Below are positions 14,600-19,962 of a stretch of 20,653 nucleotides of DNA, in pieces (the first letter of the stretch is position 1; each line of letters opens with the position of its first letter). Source of the stretch: a virus; the IMG/VR virus record IMGVR_UViG_3300008217_000124, positions 1 through 20,653 of that record; one strand, written 5' to 3'. Position numbers and translations under genes: made by a program. The notes under the pieces were generated by a model. That model did not search any database. It worked only from the letters and a program-made list of their open reading frames with translations, and was not told where the DNA came from.

Positions 14600-14747
14600 T
14601 TTTCCTCCTTTTAAATATTTCTGAATAAACTTCTTTGACTATCGACCTAAATTGTTCTTGTGAGTATGCTTTTATAAGTATATCAGATACTACGTTTTTA
14701 AAAAGAACAATTTTTCTTGCCATTTTTATTTTATTATCTTTACTCAT
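14574..14747 (-). CDS. Small basic helical protein, 57 aa
   Basis: This frame begins at ATG 14747, which overlaps the 3' end of the 70-aa gene by 8 nt, and runs to TAA at 14574. The product begins MSKDNKIKMARKIVLFKN, is helical (VVSDILIKAYSQEQFRSIV) and ends in a basic tail, FKRRKNDNSRINK. Its last part overlaps the ribosome binding site and start of the TM protein, so the two are probably coupled. No family recognised. Spacing and overlap are the main support. Confidence 0.5.
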   Translation of the reverse strand: MSKDNKIKMARKIVLFKNVVSDILIKAYSQEQFRSIVKEVYSEIFKRRKNDNSRINK

Positions 14748-14952
14748 CTTCTTTAATACCCCCTTTTGTTAGCAAGCTTTCTTCTTTTTTAAATTTTTTT
14801 ATAGCTTTTACTTCTTTGAAAGCTTTAACTATTGAAAATGGATTCAAATATTTTGAGTACCCCTTTTTACAATTATGTTTCCACATTTTGCAGGTGTACT
14901 TAATTGTATCTATAAAATTTAAAAACTTGTCTAGCAATTTTGTTCCTATCAT
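14740..14952 (-). CDS. Small lysine-rich protein, 70 aa
   Basis: I place the start at ATG 14952, directly after AAGGAGG; an upstream ATG at 14985 lies in the promoter region and lacks a ribosome binding site. The protein is Lys-rich and helical, with FLNFIDTIKYTCKMWKHNC early and VKAFKEVKAIKKFKKEES late, and ends KGGIKEDE. High basic charge suggests nucleic acid or ribosome contact, but no domain is recognised. It is the first gene after a TTGACA element. Confidence 0.6.
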   Translation of the reverse strand: MIGTKLLDKFLNFIDTIKYTCKMWKHNCKKGYSKYLNPFSIVKAFKEVKAIKKFKKEESLLTKGGIKEDE

Positions 14953-14975
14953 TTTTTCCTCCTTCAAATAAGAAT

Positions 14976-15004
14976 AGCCTATCATATTCGGCTTACAATG
15001 TCAA
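14976..15004 (-). promoter_or_regulatory. Putative sigma70 promoter, weak -10
   Basis: TTGACA (14999-15004) is 17 nt from TAGGCT (14976-14981), which is preceded by TGA like an extended -10. It lies just past the stop of the Gp88-like gene and about 25 bp upstream of ATG 14952. The -35 is perfect; the -10 is poor. Confidence 0.4.
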
Positions 15005-15007
15005 GCC

Positions 15008-15661
15008 TCAATGCTGTTCGTAGCTTATATTTTTTTCTGATTTATTCCAACATAAACGGCAGTCACCACATTTATGTGTGCCAGAAGTTATAGCTGGACA
15101 ATTTTTTCCAATCCATTTTTTTTCTTTTGTATGGACTGTGCTAGTGTATTTCCAAAATGTTGGTGGCTTTCCATTTACTTTGACTGCACTTAATCTTATT
15201 GTAAGATTATCTGGAATATAAACTTCTCCATATTTTTTTATAAAAGCATCAACTATTTTGTATTCTCTGGTAGGCAACCAATGTTTTATATCTATTGTTC
15301 TCCATGCTATGTCACAAATTTTTTTAAGCATTTCAACACTTTGCAAATCTCCAGAATCAAACCATCTGAAATATCTTTTTTCTTTTGGCAACCTTTTATA
15401 TTTTAATTTAAGCATATGAGTCATGCCACTTACATAATATTCATTGCTCATAACCTTTAATCTTTTTCTGTGTGAAAACTTAACAGGCTTAAAGGAATAA
15501 AAACCTTTCATAGCGTAACAGTTATAACAGGTTGTTCCTTTTATTTTTGCTAGCTTTGAACCTACCTTACAATCAAACGCAGAAATACCCCAACTAAATG
15601 CAGGCATTTTTGATACATTACCTAGCTTGTATCCTAGCTTTTCAAGATTTTTAATTTTCAT
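15008..15661 (-). CDS. Gp88-like phage protein
   Basis: This 217-aa protein has a cysteine/aromatic pattern that I associate with the Gp88 phage family. It shows TTCYNCYAMKG (C45, C48), then FSHRKRL, FRWFDSGDLQS, HWLPTREY, LTIRLS and a C-terminal cysteine cluster (C188, C198, C201, C204 in CGDCRLCW). The paired Cys groups suggest a metal or Fe-S site. GDLQS and LPTRE are likely active or binding loops. The biochemical role is not known to me. The start is two bases after the previous stop. The length fits a complete single-domain protein. Confidence 0.6.
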   Translation of the reverse strand: MKIKNLEKLGYKLGNVSKMPAFSWGISAFDCKVGSKLAKIKGTTCYNCYAMKGFYSFKPVKFSHRKRLKVMSNEYYVSGMTHMLKLKYKRLPKEKRYFRWFDSGDLQSVEMLKKICDIAWRTIDIKHWLPTREYKIVDAFIKKYGEVYIPDNLTIRLSAVKVNGKPPTFWKYTSTVHTKEKKWIGKNCPAITSGTHKCGDCRLCWNKSEKNISYEQH

Positions 15662-15662
15662 A

Positions 15663-15872
15663 TCACATCCATTTTTTAGGTTTGTCTTTTTCTAATTCGG
15701 CTGATGCATAAAGTTTTATGTCCGATTTCATTTGCCCAGCATTGCTATCCCAAGTATCATAAACCCAGTCTATGTGCCAAATTTCTGGCTCGTTTCTCTT
15801 GGGGCAATGCAATTGAATAGCCATGTATCTGGCTACTTTAAATAAAAAAGTATGTTTGTATTTAATTTTCAT
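15663..15872 (-). CDS. Hypothetical protein, 69 aa
   Basis: The start overlaps the preceding stop by one base (TAATG at 15872-15874), consistent with coupled translation. The protein begins MKIKYKHTFLFKVARYMAIQ and contains IWHIDWVYDTWD, an aromatic-rich beta-like stretch, then a charged end (ELEKDKPKKWM). No known domain is evident. Confidence 0.55.
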   Translation of the reverse strand: MKIKYKHTFLFKVARYMAIQLHCPKRNEPEIWHIDWVYDTWDSNAGQMKSDIKLYASAELEKDKPKKWM

Positions 15873-16204
15873 TATGGTTTTTCTAGCAGTCGTTCTATTA
15901 TGGTTGGTAATGTCATCTTTAATTTTATAAGACTACCATTATTTCTAGCCCTTGTCAATCCTTCATATAGTGTTCTTGCATACTCTGGTTCTATTCCTGC
16001 CATATCGCACCAAAGTTCATAGCTTTTTACTTGAGCAATATTTTTCTTTTCAAGGTAAAACTTAGACCTTTCAAGTTCAGCTGTTGTATCATTATGAGTA
16101 ATGCGGATTCCAAAACTATCCAACCATATTCTTGCTATGACTGCTCTTGCTAATCTCTGTTCTGGAATATTTATTTTTTTAAAGTCCATTTTCTCTATTG
16201 ACAA
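15872..16204 (-). CDS. Hypothetical phage protein with a WCDMAGI motif
   Basis: The frame can start at TTG 16204 (110 aa) or ATG 16189 (105 aa); neither has a strong ribosome binding site. It has a helical N-terminal half (PEQRLARAVIARIWLDSFG), then ERSKFYLEKK and SYELWCDMAGIEPEYARTL. The WC-x-MAGI-x-P-x-YAR motif recalls small proteins in alphaproteobacterial phages and prophages, perhaps helix-turn-helix-like. I cannot name the family. If it binds DNA it may be a regulator. A 61-bp gap with a run of six G lies upstream. Confidence 0.6.
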   Translation of the reverse strand: MSIEKMDFKKINIPEQRLARAVIARIWLDSFGIRITHNDTTAELERSKFYLEKKNIAQVKSYELWCDMAGIEPEYARTLYEGLTRARNNGSLIKLKMTLPTIIERLLEKP

Positions 16205-16265
16205 AAATTAAAAAATATGTTAAGCTGACTCGTCCATTGCGGGGGGTAATATATATACATATACA

Positions 16266-16769
16266 TTAATTTCCTACCTTATAAAACCACTCTGGTTTTT
16301 TTCTTCCCTTCTTCCACTCAGCAAAATATTTCTTTTCATGTACATAAAATTCTCTGTATGCAGTTACATAATCTTTATCTCTGAATCTATCTGGCATACA
16401 TTGAGGAGGGTCTGTAAATTCTTTGTCTGGAAATTTATCCAACCAATCTATGTGTTTTATAAAACGATTAGTTATGTGAGAAGATTTATGAATTTTTGGA
16501 TAGCCCAAACTATATCTAAGAGTAAATTCTTCACCAATCCAATCAGCCAAATCAAGTGTCCACCTAAAATTTTCTACTGATTCTCCAACCCACTTAGTCA
16601 TAGGGTGATGAGGGTACGCTATTTTATATAAGTCCTCACACTCTCCTACATTTTTTTGATATGCTGTAGATAACATTTGAGTTGTTTCCAATAACATTTT
16701 TGGTACATGCTTATCACAAAGATATTGTGCTGAAAGCATTGAAGTTTTATCTAAAAAAAATATATTCAT
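16266..16769 (-). CDS. Conserved phage protein, pyrimidine-dimer-glycosylase-like by pattern only
   Basis: This 167-aa protein opens MNIFFLDKTSMLSAQYLCDK, then HVPKMLLETTQMLSTAY, HHPMTKWVGESVENFRW and a conserved end with CMPDRFRD and AYREFYVHEKKYFAEWK. I recall this arrangement from a family common in phages, sometimes annotated as related to pyrimidine dimer DNA glycosylases; that link is weak and the family is better called uncharacterised. The MPD and W-x-K motifs near the C-terminus are the strongest marks. AAGGAG precedes ATG 16769, which overlaps the stop of the basic 42-aa gene as ATGA. Confidence 0.6.
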   Translation of the reverse strand: MNIFFLDKTSMLSAQYLCDKHVPKMLLETTQMLSTAYQKNVGECEDLYKIAYPHHPMTKWVGESVENFRWTLDLADWIGEEFTLRYSLGYPKIHKSSHITNRFIKHIDWLDKFPDKEFTDPPQCMPDRFRDKDYVTAYREFYVHEKKYFAEWKKGRKKPEWFYKVGN

Positions 16770-16894
16770 TTTTTTCTTCTCCTTTTCTTTTTTCTTCTAT
16801 TTTTTCTTCGTCTGTTTTTTCTTTTTCTTGAACCAATCTTTCTTCTTCCTTTACCATAAGCGTGAAGCCCAGTTCCTCTTCTTCCATGACCCAT
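16766..16894 (-). CDS. Protamine-like highly basic peptide, 42 aa
   Basis: ATG 16894 follows a good GGGAGGT ribosome binding site that sits in the stop region of the preceding gene. The peptide begins MGHGRRGTGLHAYGKGRRK and continues as an almost unbroken Arg/Lys tract. It has 24 Arg or Lys in 42 residues, plus 2 His and no acidic residues. Its TGA overlaps the next ATG (16766-16769). Such composition indicates binding to DNA or RNA; candidates are DNA compaction, a ribosome- or RNA-binding role, or a virion nucleic acid binding peptide. The codons are A/G-rich, so a low-complexity non-coding stretch is the alternative, but the ribosome binding site and overlaps argue for a gene. Confidence 0.6.
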   Translation of the reverse strand: MGHGRRGTGLHAYGKGRRKIGSRKRKNRRRKNRRKKKRRRKK

Positions 16895-16899
16895 GTTAT

Positions 16900-17250
16900 T
16901 TACCTCCCTATGCCTAGTGCCTTCAATAAATCTTCAAATTTAATTGTAGATATAAAATATTCCTCTCCATCAGCTTTTATTGAATTAATTGTATCATATT
17001 TTATATTACGAAATCCTCTTTTAGCCAGATCGAAAGCTATAAGATATTGGTCTGGGTTAGTTGTTCTTTTACCGCCAGCTAGCTTTTTTTTAGTTCCATC
17101 TTTTTCTTTCCATTTTTGAACTCCAAGTCTAAATTCACCTTTTCTTGGAACATCAAATACTCCAGTCTTTGGATTCTTCTTTTTCCACTCAATATGAAAT
17201 ATCTTTTTACCTATAAGCTCTCGTACTTTCTCTTGATATGCTTTTGTCAT
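16900..17250 (-). CDS. WYL_2/SH3-like beta-barrel phage protein
   Basis: This 116-aa protein begins MTKAYQEKVRELIGKKIFHI and contains FRLGVQKW, then YLIAFDLAKRGFRNIKYD and TINSIKADGEEY. The order of R-x-GV, a V/A-FD-x2-K-x-G-F/Y-R-x-I and a final I-x-SI-x-A-x-G matches small phage proteins predicted to have an SH3-like beta-barrel (WYL_2/DUF2693 type). The function of these is unsettled. It is the first gene of the long minus-strand block, behind the divergent promoter region, and may be expressed early. A CTATAATTT-type AT-rich leader precedes ATG 17250. Confidence 0.6.
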   Translation of the reverse strand: MTKAYQEKVRELIGKKIFHIEWKKKNPKTGVFDVPRKGEFRLGVQKWKEKDGTKKKLAGGKRTTNPDQYLIAFDLAKRGFRNIKYDTINSIKADGEEYFISTIKFEDLLKALGIGR

Positions 17251-17282
17251 AATTTTTCTCCTATAATTTAATTATTGTTTTA

Positions 17283-17311
17283 ACAATACAGCAAAATAGG
17301 CAATAAGTCAA
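17283..17311 (-). promoter_or_regulatory. Sigma70-type promoter for the minus-strand block
   Basis: TTGACT (17306-17311) is 17 nt from TATTGT (17283-17288), about 33 bp upstream of ATG 17250. The -35 forms part of the 10-bp-arm inverted repeat at 17303-17339. Confidence 0.6.
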
Positions 17312-17339
17312 GTCCTATTGACCCTTAAGCTTGACTTAT
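17303..17339. repeat. Inverted repeat, candidate operator between divergent promoters
   Basis: ATAAGTCAAG (17303-17312) and CTTGACTTAT (17330-17339) are perfect 10-bp inverted arms separated by 17 bp. Each arm contains a -35 TTGACT facing outward, so one protein bound here could repress both the left and right transcription units. The spacer holds a third TTGACC (17318-17323). Confidence 0.65.
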
Positions 17340-17359
17340 CAATACATATGTGGTACTCT
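17331..17359 (+). promoter_or_regulatory. Candidate promoter for the right plus-strand block
   Basis: TTGACT (17331-17336) is 17 nt from TACTCT (17354-17359). The alternative is TTGACC (17318-17323) with AATACA (17341-17346). Both -10 boxes are weak, so activation or a phage factor may be needed. A start near 17366 would give a leader of about 42 nt. Confidence 0.45.
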
Positions 17360-17368
17360 CTTACTAAC

Positions 17369-17388
17369 GATTGGAAATTAATCCAATC
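17369..17388 (+). repeat. Dyad or leader hairpin upstream of the 379-aa gene
   Basis: GATTGGA (17369-17375) and TCCAATC (17382-17388) are perfect 7-bp inverted arms with a 6-nt spacer. It lies just after the expected transcription start and 9 bases before the AAAGGAG ribosome binding site. It could be a DNA operator or an RNA hairpin. Confidence 0.55.
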
Positions 17389-17407
17389 CGAACATAAAGG
17401 AGAAAAT

Positions 17408-18547
17408 ATGAAAAAGCAAAGATTTAACGCCAAAAGGCGTTTAAAGCTTAAAGAAATTGCTATCAGTAATCTGGATAATAAGCTCAAGGAGAGGGATATT
17501 TTTTCAGACTTTAAGACAGTAAGAACTAAGTTCATGAATTATCATATTCCTGAAGCAAGAAAGGTAGTAGCCAAATATGTAGAAGCTATGTACCCACCAA
17601 AGAAGGCTCATGAGTTTGCTGAGTTTCTTAATAAAGGAGGTACTAACCAAGCAGATGAGGCTATGCACTATGACAACTGCTTTAATATGGTTAATCAAGT
17701 AGGAGTCAAAAAGCCTGTAAACATGATGGAAAGAGATACTTGGAACAATCTGGAAGAAAAAGATAGTCCTATGGAATTTCATTATGCAGATTCGTTTAGC
17801 GACAGGCATGGGGTTGCTTTTCGTAGAGGCGATTCTTCTAGTCAGAATACTGTGGACTTAAGTTTATGGAATATTCTTAAGTTTGATGAACTGGAAAAAC
17901 TGGAACTCGACCCGTTTGTATCCTTAGAGTATAACCCGTATATTGGTAACACTAATCCACACTCTAACGAAAAAGCTAATGCTTTGGATAAGAACGAAAG
18001 GGATTGGGAAGAAAAAAGGTCTGGTCGTACAGTTAAAGAGCAATACAGTAATCAACGAGTTTTGCCAGAATCTCCCTCTAATCTTATTAAGTATTCAGAT
18101 TTGAAAGGAGAGCATAATGGGTGGAACTGCCTAATCCCTTGTTTTGGATATGGGTGTCATTCAAGAAGGTATGGCATCACTGAGCAAAAGGATTGGAATA
18201 TTCTTATGGCTTATAAAGACGCTAGACAAACTTTGATTCAAAAATTTGAAATGTATTTTGAAACAAGGGCAGATGGAAAGACTCGTATCAGCAGGCAAAT
18301 TCCAAAGCTTGAAACTAGAGAGGACATGGAAATGCGTAACTTTGTGCCTGATTTTGTTTCTAAGGAACAGGCAGATTTGTTATGGTCAGATATGAATACC
18401 TGTAAGGATCTTACTGTTACAGATGCTCAAGACTATAATGTACTTGCTAATCTTTTTGGAGTTGAAAGAAACGAAAAAACTAAAATATCGCCACCTACCA
18501 TTAATATTGGCATAGTAAATACAAAACCTGTTATTAATAATAACTAA
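17408..18547 (+). CDS. Hypothetical protein, 379 aa
   Basis: The start is ATG 17408, with AAGGAG 5-6 nt upstream; a longer frame from TTG 17318 would run through the promoter and dyad and is rejected. The N-terminus is basic (MKKQRFNAKRRLKLKEIA), followed by helices and a mid-region with FHYADSFSDRHG, RRGDSSSQNTV and NCLIPCFGYGCHSRRYG, the latter holding three cysteines. The end is Asn/Ile/Pro-rich. I recognise no family. As the first gene right of the divergent control region it may be an early-expressed host-takeover or regulatory protein, but the sequence does not show which. Confidence 0.7.
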   Translation: MKKQRFNAKRRLKLKEIAISNLDNKLKERDIFSDFKTVRTKFMNYHIPEARKVVAKYVEAMYPPKKAHEFAEFLNKGGTNQADEAMHYDNCFNMVNQVGVKKPVNMMERDTWNNLEEKDSPMEFHYADSFSDRHGVAFRRGDSSSQNTVDLSLWNILKFDELEKLELDPFVSLEYNPYIGNTNPHSNEKANALDKNERDWEEKRSGRTVKEQYSNQRVLPESPSNLIKYSDLKGEHNGWNCLIPCFGYGCHSRRYGITEQKDWNILMAYKDARQTLIQKFEMYFETRADGKTRISRQIPKLETREDMEMRNFVPDFVSKEQADLLWSDMNTCKDLTVTDAQDYNVLANLFGVERNEKTKISPPTINIGIVNTKPVINNN

Positions 18548-18555
18548 ATAACAAA

Positions 18556-18587
18556 TCCCACGCTATGCTCTTTAGTGTAGCGTGGGA
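18556..18587 (+). other. Strong 14-bp stem-loop just before a ribosome binding site
   Basis: TCCCACGCTATGCT (18556-18569) pairs fully with AGTGTAGCGTGGGA (18574-18587), with two G-T wobbles and a CTTT loop. It is followed directly by AGGAG (18588-18592), not by a T-run, so it is not a standard terminator. It lies between the stop at 18547 and ATG 18601. Possible roles are translational control, transcript processing or 3' end protection. Confidence 0.75.
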
Positions 18588-18600
18588 AGGAGATTTTAAA

Positions 18601-18927
18601 ATGATAAGAATAATAAAAAATATAGAAACAAAAAGCCTTGCTTGTCTTAGGTGTGGGGGGAAACTTAAAAAATATGGTTGGGGGGCTTGGCAATTTACTG
18701 CTGAACAGTATGGACACGATATCGCTGGAAGGTATGACCAATATACAGATGGTTTACCACCAGTAAAATCAGAAACATACGGATATGGTCATGATGGCAC
18801 AGATAGATTTTGCACTAATAGATGTGAACGAAAATTCGCAAGAAAAAACTTTGTTGCTAACCTAGAACTTAAACCTTACGACAAGGAAAACGATAACTCA
18901 GAAAAGAAATGGAATACAATTATATGA
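18601..18927 (+). CDS. Small zinc-ribbon-like protein, 108 aa
   Basis: The start is ATG 18601 behind AGGAG; the frame is open upstream, but that part lies in the stem-loop. The protein begins MIRIIKNIETKSLACLRCGG, with C15/C18 paired with C71/C75 in RFCTNRCERKF, giving a CxxC...CxxxC zinc site. The region between is rich in Gly, Tyr and Trp (YGWGAWQFTAEQYG), and the tail is Lys/Asn-rich. Zinc-ribbon proteins of this size often bind nucleic acid or proteins. The function is unknown. The 3' end overlaps the next gene. Confidence 0.65.
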   Translation: MIRIIKNIETKSLACLRCGGKLKKYGWGAWQFTAEQYGHDIAGRYDQYTDGLPPVKSETYGYGHDGTDRFCTNRCERKFARKNFVANLELKPYDKENDNSEKKWNTII

Positions 18928-19301
18928 CCAGTGATTATAAAGAGTGGGCGAACAGACTTTATTTTCTTTCCTATGAGATAGGAAATACAGGAGTTAAAAA
19001 GTATTCGTCAGCTTACATACAAGAACTTCAAACAATAATAAAAGAAATGCAAAAAGCATATCCAGACTTAGATAAAACACACACCGAAATTGAAATTTAT
19101 AAATCACAAGGAAATGATTTTAAAATTACAAAAGATATAAAGCATGACTATCATGTACTTGTTCCTCTTGCGGAAAGTGCTAATAGGTACTGCGTAGCAT
19201 ATCTTAGTGACTATTTTTCTGATGGGTTTTATAAAATTCCAGATGACGCTGTAGAAAGTGTCAAAAAGTCTATCATAAATTTTGGGCTAGAATTTCAATA
19301 A
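18924..19301 (+). CDS. Hypothetical protein, 125 aa
   Basis: I prefer ATG 18924, which overlaps the previous stop as ATGA; ATG 18909 in the same frame would add five residues. The protein begins MTSDYKEWANRLYFLSYEIG and has a helical stretch, YIQELQTIIKEMQKAYPDLD, then DYHVLVPLAESANRYCVAYL and an acidic end. No domain is recognised. It ends the first right-block transcript segment; the next gene has its own promoter. Confidence 0.6.
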   Translation: MTSDYKEWANRLYFLSYEIGNTGVKKYSSAYIQELQTIIKEMQKAYPDLDKTHTEIEIYKSQGNDFKITKDIKHDYHVLVPLAESANRYCVAYLSDYFSDGFYKIPDDAVESVKKSIINFGLEFQ

Positions 19302-19313
19302 AATCTATGTATA

Positions 19314-19359
19314 TCAATGCCTTACGGGTATTGACTTTACACCCCCTATATGCTACTAT
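19314..19359 (+). promoter_or_regulatory. Promoter with an inverted repeat over the -35
   Basis: TTGACT (19331-19336) is 17 nt from TACTAT (19354-19359), which is preceded by TGC as an extended -10. TCAATGCC (19314-19321) pairs with GGTATTGA (19327-19334) over a TTACG loop and covers most of the -35, suggesting an operator. It would transcribe the 119-aa gene at 19485 after a leader of about 118 nt. Confidence 0.55.
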
Positions 19360-19367
19360 AATAGAAG

Positions 19368-19421
19368 CTATAACTTTAATTTATATTAATTAACAACAGG
19401 AAAACTTTAGCGAAGTTATAG
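19368..19421 (+). other. Leader with two mutually exclusive pairings
   Basis: CTATAACTT (19368-19376) pairs perfectly with AAGTTATAG (19413-19421). The same right arm can instead pair locally, AACTT (19403-19407) with AAGTT (19413-19417). Competing helices in a leader between promoter and gene resemble an RNA switch or attenuator, although no clear terminator stem with a T-run follows. The rest of the 19302-19484 gap has no gene. Confidence 0.45.
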
Positions 19422-19484
19422 TTGCTTGTTTAATAATACTAGCTAGAGTTTACTGAATTTTAATTTTTTTATAAGGATATTTTT

Positions 19485-19844
19485 ATGGATAATATGGATA
19501 ATACAGAAGATATACTGCACATTAGTATATTCACGAAATGGGCAGATGGCGAAATGGTTTGCAAATCTGGTAAAGATACTGCTGACACAGGGCTTGACTA
19601 TGACATTAAAATTACTGGCGGGCTTGATAAGTTGAGTACAACAGAGAGGCTAGACTATTTAACTGATTTAAAATGGTTTATAGACCACAAAATTGATGAG
19701 GTTCATAAAGAAATGAGTCCTCGTCAGAGTGCTGTAGCTACTGCTATTCTAGGTTGCCCCCCAAGTTTTGAGCAACGCAAAGCAATGGATAAAGGTAAGT
19801 TAGCTACAGATTTAATAGATGATGCTGATAAGAATATTAATTAA
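19485..19844 (+). CDS. Hypothetical protein, 119 aa
   Basis: An AAGGAT site precedes ATG 19485. The protein begins MDNMDNTEDILHISIFTKWA, a Met/Asn/Asp-rich start, then a likely beta-rich part (DIKITGGL), followed by helices (TERLDYLTDLKWFIDHKI) and an acidic C-terminus. An in-frame Met4 start is also possible. No family recognised. It has its own promoter and long leader, so it may be regulated separately from the 379-aa and zinc-ribbon genes. Confidence 0.6.
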   Translation: MDNMDNTEDILHISIFTKWADGEMVCKSGKDTADTGLDYDIKITGGLDKLSTTERLDYLTDLKWFIDHKIDEVHKEMSPRQSAVATAILGCPPSFEQRKAMDKGKLATDLIDDADKNIN

Positions 19845-19846
19845 AG

Positions 19847-19935
19847 TTTCCCTATAGGGGAAAGACGGCTTGGGTAGTGCCAAAGGTATGACATTGTCTT
19901 AAGATACAGATTGTTTAATACCAAAACCACCCATT
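19847..19935 (+). other. Structured leader RNA upstream of the DUF932-like gene
   Basis: A small hairpin, TTTCCC (19847-19852) with GGGAAA (19858-19863), comes first. It is followed by nested pairing: TGGGT with ACCCA as the outer stem, extended by GT with AC across one mismatch, then GGTAT with ATACC inside, separated by short A-rich internal loops. The 119-nt gap between the two genes otherwise shows no gene. It could regulate translation of the gene at 19963. I find no match to a riboswitch I know. Confidence 0.45.
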
Positions 19936-19951
19936 TAACTAACTAACTAAC
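19936..19951 (+). repeat. TAAC tandem repeat, four copies
   Basis: Four perfect copies of TAAC sit immediately before the AAGGAG ribosome binding site of the next gene. Because the unit is four bases and contains TAA, it places stop codons in all three plus-strand frames, which would halt read-through translation before the next start. Confidence 0.7.
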
Positions 19952-19962
19952 AAGGAGAAAAT

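Noticed and set aside
16198-16226. Plus-strand promoter TTGACA-17-TAAGCT, antisense to the minus block
   Set aside because: The -35 is perfect, but the -10 matches only three of six positions and no plus-strand gene or clear RNA follows.
17318-17407. N-terminal extension of the 379-aa protein from TTG
   Set aside because: It runs through the promoter region and the 17369-17388 dyad; ATG 17408 has a strong ribosome binding site.
18556-18587. Rho-independent terminator
   Set aside because: The stem is strong but is followed by AGGAGATTTT and a start codon, not a T-run.
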